Source of the DNA: an uncultured Bacteroidales bacterium
Lineage (GTDB): Bacteria > Bacteroidota > Bacteroidia > Bacteroidales > Paludibacteraceae
Direction: 5' to 3'
DNA length: 64,000 bases
Assembly (NCBI GenBank): GCA_900316005.1
Contig: ONBH01000006.1
Coordinates: 1-64,000 of the forward strand
Shown here: positions 54,590-62,719 of the stretch, piece after piece
Layout of the letters: each line of letters begins with the position of its first letter
Position numbering within the stretch: position 1 is the first letter of the stretch
The notes under the pieces: model-generated
Database searches by the model: none
What the model was told of the DNA's origin: nothing
What the model saw: the letters and a program-made list of their open reading frames with translations, nothing else
Made by a program: the position numbers and the translations under genes

Positions 54590-55335
54590 GCCAAGAGCCC
54601 ACTACCTTTTGGCAGCACCTCGACGTCATGCGCGGGGGGCTGATACGCTCCGCCATAGTCGTTTTGGCAATGGCAGTAGGGGTATTTCTCTTGCGCGAAC
54701 CGCTGTTTCGTTTTATACTTTGGCCCTTGCAGGCTGACTTCCCCACCTGGCTTTTGCTGACACGTCTGGGTCTGATGCAGACCTTACCCGAGGCACAACT
54801 CATCAATACCGAGTTGGCTCGGCAGTTCATCGTCCACATGCAGGCTGCCCTATGGGTTGCACTCGTCATCGCCCTACCCTATCTCGGGTTTGAGGTCGTA
54901 CGTTTTGTGCGTCCTGCCCTCTACGCGAACGAACGCCGCCGTCTTATGCCTGTAGTCATAGCCGCTTATCTGCTCTTCATGGCCGGTATCGCACTCGCCT
55001 ATTGGGTGCTGTTTCCGTTCACGTTCCTCTTTCTGGCAGACTACCAAGTCGCCCATAGCGTCACCAACTGGATTAGCCTCTCGTCTTATGCTTCTACCTT
55101 AGGTCTGATGTGCCTGATGATGGGGCTGATGGCTGAGATGCCTATCGTCTGCCGGCTGCTATGGCGTATGGGACTCGTCTCGCGCCAAGGTCTCTACCGC
55201 TTCCGCCGGCATGCTATAGTCGCTATCTTCATACTCGCGGCGGTCATCACACCCACCGGCGACGCCTTCACCCTTTGCCTCGTAGCCCTGCCCATTTGGC
55301 TGCTTTATGAGCTTAGCGCACGCGTAATTCGCTAA
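54586..55335 (+). CDS. tatC: Twin-arginine translocase subunit TatC
   Basis: A 249-residue membrane protein with six helices that recognises twin-arginine signal peptides. Opens TTFWQHLDVMRGGLIRSA (the conserved H-L-x-E/V-L-R region) and contains FEVVRFVRPALYANERR and ITPTGDAFTLCLVALPIW. Coupled to tatA; no tatB is present, as is usual in this phylum. Confidence 0.95.
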   Translation: MSQEPTTFWQHLDVMRGGLIRSAIVVLAMAVGVFLLREPLFRFILWPLQADFPTWLLLTRLGLMQTLPEAQLINTELARQFIVHMQAALWVALVIALPYLGFEVVRFVRPALYANERRRLMPVVIAAYLLFMAGIALAYWVLFPFTFLFLADYQVAHSVTNWISLSSYASTLGLMCLMMGLMAEMPIVCRLLWRMGLVSRQGLYRFRRHAIVAIFILAAVITPTGDAFTLCLVALPIWLLYELSARVIR

Positions 55336-55392
55336 CAAAAGGTATCAAAAATAGCAAAAAAACACTTTTTTTCGAAAAAAAGACAAAAAAAA

Positions 55393-55424
55393 TTTGGTCA
55401 TGTCATAAAAAAGCAGTACCTTTG
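55393..55424 (+). promoter_or_regulatory. Promoter of tRNA-Gln
   Basis: TTTG at 55393-55396 and TAccTTTG at 55417-55424, spacer 20. The box is embedded in AAAAAAGCAGTACCTTTGCA, as at several other promoters here. Confidence 0.75.
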
Positions 55425-55456
55425 CAGCCGCTTTTGAAAAACAGAAGTATTGAAGG

Positions 55457-55527
55457 TGCCTAATCGTATATCGGTAGTACATCAGATTTTGGTTCTGAGG
55501 GGCGAGGTTCGATTCCTCGTTAGGCAA
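55457..55527 (+). tRNA. tRNA-Gln (anticodon UUG)
   Basis: Acceptor arms TGCCTAA (55457-55463) and TTAGGCA (55520-55526), discriminator A. The anticodon arm TCAGA-TTTTGGT-TCTGA gives anticodon UUG. T arm GCGAG-GTTCGAT-CTCGT-type pairing is present. CCA is not encoded. Confidence 0.93.
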
Positions 55528-55529
55528 CA

Positions 55530-55555
55530 AGAAAGAGAGCCGTAAGGCTTTTTTT
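55530..55555 (+). terminator. Terminator of tRNA-Gln
   Basis: Short stem AGCC (55538-55541), GTAA loop, GGCT (55546-55549), followed by seven T. The stem is short, so some transcription may continue into rplY. Confidence 0.65.
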
Positions 55556-55653
55556 GTAAGTGTGATGGGATACGGGCAACCACACAGCTATTGACAATCC
55601 GACAATTGAATTTTTGCCCCACATTGAGTAACACTAAAAAAAAACAAAAACAA

Positions 55654-56223
55654 ATGAAGACATTTGAACTGACCGGAGAACTCCGCAACGAGTTCGGCAA
55701 GAAGGCCGCTAAGGCTATGCGCAAACAGGACCTCATCCCCTGCAACCTGTACGGACTGGGTAACAACATCACCTTTACCGTTCATGCTGCTGACGTGCGC
55801 AAACTCATCTACACCCCCGACACGATGGTTGTAGCTCTCACCATTGGCGCAGAGAAACACATGGCCGTGGTTAAGGAGATGCAGTTCCACCCCATTTCGG
55901 ATAACTGCCTGCATATCGACTTCCTGGAGGTGAACGAGACCAAGCCCGTTACCGTAGAGATTCCGGTTCAACTGGATGGTCACGCAGCCGGTGTGAAAGC
56001 CGGTGGTAAGCTGTCGTTGGAGATGCGCAAACTCAAAGTGAACGGCATCTACACACAGATTCCCGACCGTATCGTTATTGACATCACCAACCTCGGTCTC
56101 GGTAAGAAGATCGCCGTTAACGACGTGAAGGTAGAGGGTCTCAAGATGATGAACGTTAAGGACGCTTGCGTCGCTCAAGTGAAAGCTACGCGTGCAAGTG
56201 CTGCCGCTGAAGCCGCTGAATAA
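55654..56223 (+). CDS. rplY: 50S ribosomal protein L25/general stress protein Ctc
   Basis: 5S rRNA-binding ribosomal protein of the long Ctc type: an N-terminal L25 domain ([20 protein letters not shown]) and a C-terminal beta domain (about residues 95-180), with an Ala-rich tail. 189 residues from the ATG at 55654; upstream in-frame codons are non-conserved. It is followed two bases later by pth, a widespread rplY-pth pair. Confidence 0.95.
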   Translation: MKTFELTGELRNEFGKKAAKAMRKQDLIPCNLYGLGNNITFTVHAADVRKLIYTPDTMVVALTIGAEKHMAVVKEMQFHPISDNCLHIDFLEVNETKPVTVEIPVQLDGHAAGVKAGGKLSLEMRKLKVNGIYTQIPDRIVIDITNLGLGKKIAVNDVKVEGLKMMNVKDACVAQVKATRASAAAEAAE

Positions 56224-56225
56224 CG

Positions 56226-56792
56226 ATGGCCAAATTCCTGATTGTCGGACTCGGTAATATCGGCGACGAGTACCGAAACACCCGACATAATATAGGATTC
56301 CGCATGTTGGACGCTTTTGCTGAAGCGTCCAACATTGTATTTGCGGACCGCCGATATGGTTTTGTGGGCAAAGGACGCATCAAGAATGCCGAAGTCGTGC
56401 TACTCAAGCCCTCCACCTATATGAACCTTAGCGGTAATGCCGTGCGGTACTGGATGAACGAAGAGAAGATCCCCCTGGAGAATCTCTTTGTACTGGTTGA
56501 CGACCTCAACCTGCCCTTCGGCACGCTGCGTATCCGCAAACAGGGTTCCAACGGCGGGCACAACGGACTCGGACACATCCAGCAGGTTCTCTGTACCGAA
56601 AACTATGCCCGACTACGTTTCGGTATCGGTAACGAGTTCGTACGCGGCAATCAGATTAACTTTGTGCTCGGCGAGTGGAGCGACGAGGAGGAGAAACTCC
56701 TACCCGAACGTATCGCCGTGGCAAAGGACATCATCACATCCTTCTGCCTGCAAGGTATAGACCGCACCATGAATCTGTTTAATAAAAAGTAG
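56226..56792 (+). CDS. pth: Peptidyl-tRNA hydrolase
   Basis: Releases peptides from prematurely dissociated peptidyl-tRNA. Family motifs: [20 protein letters not shown] with the catalytic His, [30 protein letters not shown] and GGHNGLGHI. Complete at 188 residues. Confidence 0.96.
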   Translation: MAKFLIVGLGNIGDEYRNTRHNIGFRMLDAFAEASNIVFADRRYGFVGKGRIKNAEVVLLKPSTYMNLSGNAVRYWMNEEKIPLENLFVLVDDLNLPFGTLRIRKQGSNGGHNGLGHIQQVLCTENYARLRFGIGNEFVRGNQINFVLGEWSDEEEKLLPERIAVAKDIITSFCLQGIDRTMNLFNKK

Positions 56793-56842
56793 ACCGCTGC
56801 GCTGACAGAAGACAGACTTATTAACGTATCGTACATCGTACC

Positions 56843-58816
56843 TTGTTAAATCGTACCTCCAAAATACTATCCCACCCATGGACGGTAGCGGCATCGAACC
56901 TGCTGCTACTGATGGTTTTATATACCCTCGCGCGCGTATTCTTTTATTGTGTCAGCCGCGATCTCTTCCCCTCGGTTACCCTGCCGCACCTACTGGAGAT
57001 GCTCTTGGGCGGCATGCGTTTTGACCTGACTGCCATCCTCTACCTCTCGTCGCTCTACCTGCTGCTGATGCTACTACCCTTGCCCTGGAAATGGCGCACC
57101 AACCATACCTATCAGCAGGTTGCCAAGTGGTGCCTATGGGTGCCTAACATCCTCGGCATAATCGTCAACTCCGCGGATATGGTCTATATGCGGTTTACCA
57201 ACCGACGGACGACCATGACCTTCTTTAGCGAGTTTCAGCACGACGACAACCTCCTACGTATCTTCCTTACCGGCATGGTGCAGTATTGGTACGTAACGCT
57301 CTTCGCAATCCTGAGCATCGTGCTACTGGTTCTTCTGACCCGCCAAAACCGCGAGAGCGACGAACCCCTCACCCGCCATCCGCTACTCTACTATCCGTTC
57401 CAAACTGGGCTATTATGCCTATCCGTCTATTTCATCATCATCGGTATCCGAGGCGGCTTCGGCGCTTACACACGCCCCATCACGCTCAGTAATGCCCTGC
57501 AATATACCAACCGTCCGGAGGAGACGATGCTCGTCCTCAACACGCCTTTTGCCCTCATGCGTTCGACGGAAGGACGTACGTACCACGACCCGCAGTATTT
57601 CGACCGCGATACCTTAGAGCAGCTCATGACGCCCTGCCATGACCCCGAGCTACTCACGCCCTACCCCATGGATAGGCTGAATGTGGTGGTGCTGATTCTG
57701 GAGTCCTTCTCCAAGGAATACATCGGTTACTACAATCGCCACCTGGACGACGGCACCTATATGGGTTATACTCCCTTCTTGGATTCGTTACTGGAGCATA
57801 GCATCAGCTACCGGCTGTCGTTTGCCTCCGGACGCAAGTCCATCGACGCCATGCCCTCGGTACTATCGTCTATCCCGATGCTCATAGAGCCCTATGTCGT
57901 CACGGCATATTCCACCAACCGTGTCTCGTCGCTTGCCGACTGTCTCGGTCGCGAGGGTTACCATACCGCCTTTTACCACGGCGCGCCCAATGGCAGCATG
58001 GGCTTCCAGGCCTACGCCCGTTCGGCGGGTTTTGAGGAATACTGCGGCATGGACGAATACCGCGACTACTGCCGCCGTAACGGACACGATGCGGATGACG
58101 ACTACGATGGCACCTGGGCTATCTGGGATGATGAGTTCCTGCAATACATGGCGTACACGCTTGACAGCCTGCCCGAGCCCTTCCTGGCTTCGGTCTTTAC
58201 CGCCTCCAGCCATCATCCTTTCCGCGTGCCCGAACGCTACGAGGGCGCTTTCCCGGCCGGCACACAACCCATACACGCCTGCATAGGCTATACCGATATG
58301 GCGCTACGCCATTTCTTCGACTATGCCCGCCGGCAAGCTTGGTACAGCAATACCCTCTTTGTGCTCACAGCCGACCATACCAACCTCCTCACCCACCCCG
58401 AGTACCAAACGGCCAAGGGGCTGTACGAGGTGCCCATCATCTTCTTCCACGAAGCTTGGCAGCAAGGCTTGCTCGACACGACCAACGTGCTCTCGCAGAC
58501 CGATATCATGCCGTCTGTGCTGGCTTATCTGGGCTATGACAAACCCTTCTTTGCCTTTGGCGAGAATGGTCTGACGCGTGCCAAAGAGCATGCGTATGCC
58601 ATCTGCTATAACGCGCCCTTGTACCAGATATTCTCCGATAGCCTGTTGCTACAGTTCGATGGTCAAGAGCCCCGAGCGCTTTATAACTACCGTCGCGATC
58701 CGTTGTTGCAGCATCCTTTACCGTCGGACCAAACCCCACCAGCCATGCTGACTTACCTGAAGGCCTACATCCAGCAATACATCGTCCGCATGCGCGAAAA
58801 CCATTTAACCTATTAA
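56843..58816 (+). CDS. LTA synthase-like membrane sulfatase/phosphotransferase
   Basis: A 657-residue protein with about five membrane helices in the first 220 residues and an extracytoplasmic alkaline-phosphatase-superfamily domain. The metal-binding LILESFSKEY is at about 282-292, the nucleophile region FASGRKSIDAMPS at about 325-337, and the HHPF and DHTN segments come later. It probably transfers or removes phospho-alditol or phosphoethanolamine groups; the substrate is unknown. The best start is a TTG at 56843, because no ATG precedes the first membrane helix. Confidence 0.85.
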   Translation: MLNRTSKILSHPWTVAASNLLLLMVLYTLARVFFYCVSRDLFPSVTLPHLLEMLLGGMRFDLTAILYLSSLYLLLMLLPLPWKWRTNHTYQQVAKWCLWVPNILGIIVNSADMVYMRFTNRRTTMTFFSEFQHDDNLLRIFLTGMVQYWYVTLFAILSIVLLVLLTRQNRESDEPLTRHPLLYYPFQTGLLCLSVYFIIIGIRGGFGAYTRPITLSNALQYTNRPEETMLVLNTPFALMRSTEGRTYHDPQYFDRDTLEQLMTPCHDPELLTPYPMDRLNVVVLILESFSKEYIGYYNRHLDDGTYMGYTPFLDSLLEHSISYRLSFASGRKSIDAMPSVLSSIPMLIEPYVVTAYSTNRVSSLADCLGREGYHTAFYHGAPNGSMGFQAYARSAGFEEYCGMDEYRDYCRRNGHDADDDYDGTWAIWDDEFLQYMAYTLDSLPEPFLASVFTASSHHPFRVPERYEGAFPAGTQPIHACIGYTDMALRHFFDYARRQAWYSNTLFVLTADHTNLLTHPEYQTAKGLYEVPIIFFHEAWQQGLLDTTNVLSQTDIMPSVLAYLGYDKPFFAFGENGLTRAKEHAYAICYNAPLYQIFSDSLLLQFDGQEPRALYNYRRDPLLQHPLPSDQTPPAMLTYLKAYIQQYIVRMRENHLTY

Positions 58817-58871
58817 TATTTAATATTTAACATTTAATATTTAACATTTAATATTTAACATTTAACATTTA
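58817..58871. repeat. TTTAACA/TTTAATA microsatellite
   Basis: Seven or so tandem 9-10-base units (ATTTAATATTTAACATTTAA) fill the spacer after the sulfatase stop. They are followed by GTCACCC repeats and a palindromic CCCCCTTTGAAAGGGGG at 58901-58917, whose arms also occur at 11679-11695. Confidence 0.65.
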
Positions 58872-58937
58872 ACCCTTACCCCGTCACCCGTCACCCGTCA
58901 CCCCCTTTGAAAGGGGGCTGGGGGGATTTATTACCCC

Positions 58938-59369
58938 ATGGAAGTCCGTGTCGATAAATACCTCTTTGCCATGCGGCTCTACAAGACCCGCTCCATCGCC
59001 GCAGATGCCTGCAAGAATGGCCGCGTCACGATGAATGGCACCACCCTCAAAAGCTCGCGTACCCTGAAGGTAGGCGACCGTTTCTCGCTACGCAAAGGTC
59101 CCATAACCTATACCTACGAGGTCTTGCGGCTGAGCGAGAACCGCCTGGGTGCCAAACTGGTGCCCGAATACCTGCATGACATCACCACGCCCGACCAACT
59201 CGAACTGCTCGAACTGGCACGACTGGCTGCTGCCAATGGGCGTGACCGCGGTACCGGACGCCCCACCAAGAAGGACCGCCGAGACATACTCACCTTCATG
59301 TCAGACGACTATCCCGACGACTACAACGATGACTTTGATGATTTTGATGATATAGATCATGAAGAGTAA
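58938..59369 (+). CDS. S4-domain RNA-binding protein (Hsp15-like)
   Basis: A 143-residue protein with an N-terminal S4 domain (VRVDKYLFAMRLYKTRSIAA, NGRVTMNG), as in Hsp15/RqcH-pathway proteins that act on stalled 50S subunits. The C-terminus is a strongly acidic run (about residues 122-143, DDYPDDYNDDFDDFDD). It overlaps the next gene by 11 bases. Confidence 0.88.
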   Translation: MEVRVDKYLFAMRLYKTRSIAADACKNGRVTMNGTTLKSSRTLKVGDRFSLRKGPITYTYEVLRLSENRLGAKLVPEYLHDITTPDQLELLELARLAAANGRDRGTGRPTKKDRRDILTFMSDDYPDDYNDDFDDFDDIDHEE

Positions 59370-59817
59370 AAAAGAAAACATAGCCGAGTACATACTCTAT
59401 CTCTGGCAACTGGAAGACTACCTGCGTGCCTTCCCCGAGCAGGCGCAGCAGAGTACCGAACTCATGGAAATCCTCGATATGATGCACCAGGAAGGCATCA
59501 TGCAGGGCGGCCATCTGCAGCTGGCTAAGAACGCCCTCTCTGAACTGGAGGACCTGCACGACGAGCTCATGGACAGCGAGGCACCCTATCGTGCCGTCAT
59601 CCTGCATATCGAGCCCTCGCTCAACGTCCTCAAGTCCAAGACAGACCGACCCACCATGTCCGACGTCGAAGCATGCCTCGTGCTGCTCTACCAGGTCATG
59701 ATGCTCCGCCTACAAAAACAGGAGATCAGCGAGGCTACCGACATAGTCGTCAAAGACGCCACCCAACTGTTGCGATTCCTGAGCAAGACCTACTATGACA
59801 ACCAAGAAGCGTTTTGA
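59359..59817 (+). CDS. DUF4924 family protein
   Basis: A 152-residue, largely helical protein of a family restricted to Bacteroidetes, opening ENIAEYILYLWQLEDYLRAF. Function unknown. Coupled upstream to the S4 gene and downstream to nth (23-base overlap), so it shares their transcript. Confidence 0.82.
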   Translation: MKSKKENIAEYILYLWQLEDYLRAFPEQAQQSTELMEILDMMHQEGIMQGGHLQLAKNALSELEDLHDELMDSEAPYRAVILHIEPSLNVLKSKTDRPTMSDVEACLVLLYQVMMLRLQKQEISEATDIVVKDATQLLRFLSKTYYDNQEAF

Positions 59818-60436
59818 GGCCGTACTGGCTTGGTTTGAGGCCAATGCCGCCTCGGCGGAGTCGGAACTGAATTTCGACTCGCCTTTCTCGCTACTGGTAG
59901 CCGTCATGCTGAGTGCACAATGTACCGACCGCCGCGTCAACATGGTCACGCCGGCACTTATGCAGGCATACCCCACCCCCGAACAGATGGCAAAGGCATC
60001 GGTCGAAGATATCTTCGGCTATATCCGTTCCGTCAGTTATCCGAACGCCAAGGCCGCACATCTGCTGGCGACTGCACAACGTCTGACGGAGGTCTATGGT
60101 GGTCAGGTGCCCGATAATCTGGAGGACCTGCAGACCCTACCCGGCGTCGGCCGCAAGACCGCCAACGTCATCTGCGCCGTACAATGGGGGCAAGCAACCA
60201 TGGCGGTTGATACCCATATCTTCCGCGTGAGCGAACGCATCGGACTGACCACCCACAGCAAGAACCCCTTACAGACCGAACGTCAACTGGTCAAATACAT
60301 CCCCGCAGCCATCATTCCCAAAGCGCACCATTGGCTTCTGCTTCATGGCCGATATATATGCCAAGCCCGCAAACCCCATTGCGAGGCCTGCGGGCTTAAA
60401 CCATACTGCAGATACTTTTTAATGATTAATGATTAA
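59795..60436 (+). CDS. nth: Endonuclease III
   Basis: Base-excision DNA glycosylase/AP lyase for oxidised pyrimidines. The helix-hairpin-helix LPGVGRKTAN includes catalytic Lys121, the catalytic Asp is Asp139 (VDTHIFRVSER), and the [4Fe-4S] loop C-x6-C-x2-C-x5-C closes the protein. The last five codons (LMIND) and stop are read from a TTAATGA microsatellite. Confidence 0.96.
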   Translation: MTTKKRFEAVLAWFEANAASAESELNFDSPFSLLVAVMLSAQCTDRRVNMVTPALMQAYPTPEQMAKASVEDIFGYIRSVSYPNAKAAHLLATAQRLTEVYGGQVPDNLEDLQTLPGVGRKTANVICAVQWGQATMAVDTHIFRVSERIGLTTHSKNPLQTERQLVKYIPAAIIPKAHHWLLLHGRYICQARKPHCEACGLKPYCRYFLMIND

Positions 60437-60500
60437 TGATTAATGATTAATGAATATTTTTTTCCGCGCGGGATAATCATTATTCATTATTCATTATTCT
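60421..60500. repeat. TAATGAT/ATTATTC microsatellites between convergent nth and glyS
   Basis: Four TTAATGA units overlap the end of nth; three TCATTAT units overlap the end of glyS (encoding its last residues IMNNE). A small GC palindrome (CCGCGCGG, about 60464-60471) lies between them. No ordinary terminator is visible here. Confidence 0.65.
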
Positions 60501-62033
60501 TTTATACAGCACCTTCGGATCCACGGCCTTCTGAATCAGGCTGTGCAGCTCGCTGATGGCGATACGGTCTTGTGCCATGGTGTCGCGGTAGCGAACGGTC
60601 ACGCAGTTATCGTTGAGCGTGTCGTGGTCCACGGTAATGCAGAAGGGCGTTCCGATGGCGTCCTGACGACGGTAGCGCTTGCCGATACTGTCTTTCTCGT
60701 CGTACTGGGTATGGAAGTCAAACTTGAGCATATCCATGATCTCGCGTGCCTTCTCGGGCAGGCCGTCTTTCTTCACAAGCGGCATCACGCAGCATTTCAC
60801 AGGGGCCAGAACGGGCGGCAGATTCAGTACCACGCGCGTGTCGCCACCCTCCAGCTGCTCTTCCTTGTACGACGAACACATCACGCTCAGGAACATACGG
60901 TCCACGCCGATGGAGGTCTCGATGACATAGGGCGTATAGCTCTCGTTCAACTCGGGATCGAAGTACTCTATCTTCTTGCCCGAATACTTGGCATGCTGGC
61001 TCAAGTCGAAGTTCGTACGGCTGTGGATACCCTCTACCTCCTTGAAGCCAAACGGCATCTGGAACTCGATATCCGTAGCGGCATTGGCGTAGTGTGCCAG
61101 TTTCTCGTGGTCGTGGAAGCGATATTTCTCGTCGCCCAGTCCCAGGGCTTTGTGCCATTTCAGGCGGAACTGTTTCCAATGTTCGAACCACTTCAGCTCC
61201 TCGCCCGGACGCACAAAGAACTGCATCTCCATCTGCTCAAACTCGCGCATGCGGAAGACAAACTGACGGGCTACTATCTCGTTGCGGAATGCCTTACCAA
61301 TCTGGGCGATACCGAACGGTATCTTCATGCGGCCGGTCTTCTGTACGTTCAGGAAGTTAACAAAGATACCCTGTGCCGTCTCCGGACGCAGATAGATCTT
61401 CATCGCTCCGTCGGCGGTCGAGCCCATCTCGGTGGAGAACATCAGGTTGAACTGGCGGACATCAGTCCAGTTCCTCGTGCCGCTTATCGGGCATACGATC
61501 TCCTCGTCCAGGATGATCTGCTTCAGCTCCTCCAGGTCCATCGCGTTCATCGCCTTGCTGTAGCGTTCGTGCAGAGCGTCGAACTTAGCTTGGTGCTCCA
61601 GCACGCGGGGGTTCGTCTGGCGGAACATCGCCTCGTCGAAACTCTCGCCGAAACGTTTGCGGGCTTTGTCCACCTCTTTCTGCATCTTCTCCTCGATCTT
61701 GGCAAGCTGGTCCTCGATGAGCACATCGGCGCGGTACCGTTTCTTGGAGTCGCGGTTGTCGATGAGTGGGTCGTTGAACGCGTCCACGTGACCGGAGGCT
61801 TTCCATGTCGTGGGGTGCATAAAGATGGCGGCGTCGATACCCACGATATTCTCGTGCAGTAACGTCATAGCGTCCCACCAGTAGCGTTTGATATTGTTCT
61901 TGAGTTCCACGCCGTTCTGACCGTAGTCATACACAGCACCCAGTCCGTCGTATATCTCCGACGAAGGGAAAACAAACCCGTACTCCTTACAATGAGCGAC
62001 GATTTTCTTGAAGGTCTCTTCTTGTGTTGCCAT
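60480..62033 (-). CDS. glyS: Glycyl-tRNA synthetase (homodimeric class II)
   Basis: Charges tRNA-Gly. At 517 residues it is the eukaryote-like homodimeric type. Segments: ETFKKIVAHCKEYGFVFPSS, motif 2 region IAQIGKAFRNEIVARQF, EMQFFVRPGEELKWFEHW and the C-terminal anticodon domain. Convergent with nth. Confidence 0.96.
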   Translation of the reverse strand: MATQEETFKKIVAHCKEYGFVFPSSEIYDGLGAVYDYGQNGVELKNNIKRYWWDAMTLLHENIVGIDAAIFMHPTTWKASGHVDAFNDPLIDNRDSKKRYRADVLIEDQLAKIEEKMQKEVDKARKRFGESFDEAMFRQTNPRVLEHQAKFDALHERYSKAMNAMDLEELKQIILDEEIVCPISGTRNWTDVRQFNLMFSTEMGSTADGAMKIYLRPETAQGIFVNFLNVQKTGRMKIPFGIAQIGKAFRNEIVARQFVFRMREFEQMEMQFFVRPGEELKWFEHWKQFRLKWHKALGLGDEKYRFHDHEKLAHYANAATDIEFQMPFGFKEVEGIHSRTNFDLSQHAKYSGKKIEYFDPELNESYTPYVIETSIGVDRMFLSVMCSSYKEEQLEGGDTRVVLNLPPVLAPVKCCVMPLVKKDGLPEKAREIMDMLKFDFHTQYDEKDSIGKRYRRQDAIGTPFCITVDHDTLNDNCVTVRYRDTMAQDRIAISELHSLIQKAVDPKVLYKRIMNNE

Positions 62034-62066
62034 ATAGTATTTACAATTTATTTACAATTTAACCTG

Positions 62067-62098
62067 CAAAATTACATAAAAAATCTGACCTACGCAAA
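62067..62098 (-). promoter_or_regulatory. Promoter of glyS
   Basis: Minus-strand TAatTTTG at 62074-62067 and TTTG at 62098-62095, spacer 20, about 34 bases before the ATG. Confidence 0.7.
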
Positions 62099-62169
62099 TT
62101 TTTCGGATAAAAAATAAAAATTTCGTCTTCTCGAGGCTATTTTTGTTTGTACGCGCTACCTGTTTACGT

Positions 62170-62194
62170 AGAGACGGCATTCCTTGCCGTCTCT
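62170..62194. repeat. REP-like palindrome, copy 2
   Basis: AGAGACGGCA, TTCCT loop, TGCCGTCTCT: the same 10-bp arms as at 18348-18370. A half copy (CATTCCTTGCCGTC) follows at 62198-62211. Confidence 0.65.
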
Positions 62195-62289
62195 CATGCA
62201 TTCCTTGCCGTCAGGGGGTATCCTCATTCTTTTATCGACCTTTTATCGACCTTTTATCGGACTTTTATCGAGCTTTCTCAAATCCGGTG

Positions 62290-62320
62290 CAAAGGTACTG
62301 CTTTTTTCTAACATACGCAA
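62290..62320 (-). promoter_or_regulatory. Orphan minus-strand promoter
   Basis: TAccTTTG at 62297-62290 with TTG at 62320-62318 and the AAAAAAGCAG flank. It would transcribe the TATCGA repeats and REP palindrome towards glyS; no gene longer than about 20 codons follows before glyS. Confidence 0.55.
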
Positions 62321-62658
62321 TACTTTGTCCCCCTACTTGTGCTATTTGTCCCCTGACTTGTAATAGTCCCGAAAGGATAGTCTATGATATAATCTATAGT
62401 ATCGTATTAAATAGTATAGTATTAAAAGGTTAAGTTAAAAGTTAAAAGTTATCGAATTTGTAATTTACATCGCGCGTGCGCGATATGTACATATGGAGAT
62501 AGACTCTTAACTCTTTCGGGACTCATGGTCAAAAGTGGAAAATTAAAATCGCATGACTTTTAACTTTTAACTTTTAACATTTTCGGGGGGCATATACAAA
62601 AGCGCTTACCCGCCATGACGGCTGTTTTTTTACTTACGCAAATAAATAGCAAAAAATA

Positions 62659-62690
62659 TTTGCATATGTCATTTTTTTGTTGTACCTTTG
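62659..62690 (+). promoter_or_regulatory. Promoter of the transposase gene
   Basis: TTTG at 62659-62662 and TAccTTTG at 62683-62690, spacer 20. Start near 62697, only 23 bases before the ATG at 62720. Confidence 0.75.
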
Positions 62691-62719
62691 CAGACGAATT
62701 CGGTTTAGGATGGATAATC

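Larger units (their letters stand above)
62099..62658. other. Gene-free repeat region between glyS and the transposase
   Basis: Holds a REP-like palindrome (62170-62194) and half copy, four CTTTTATCGA units (about 62230-62272), a second minus-strand promoter (62290), and AGTCCCGAAAG (62367-62377) repeated inverted at 62513-62523. It also holds GTTAAAAGTTAAAAGTTA (about 62434-62451) repeated inverted at about 62557-62576, and ATCGCGCGTGCGCGAT (62468-62483). No credible gene. Confidence 0.6.

Noticed and set aside
62143..62433. 96-codon plus-strand frame
   Set aside because: It crosses the REP palindrome and the TATCGA repeats, is Cys-rich from repeat translation and has no promoter in its direction.
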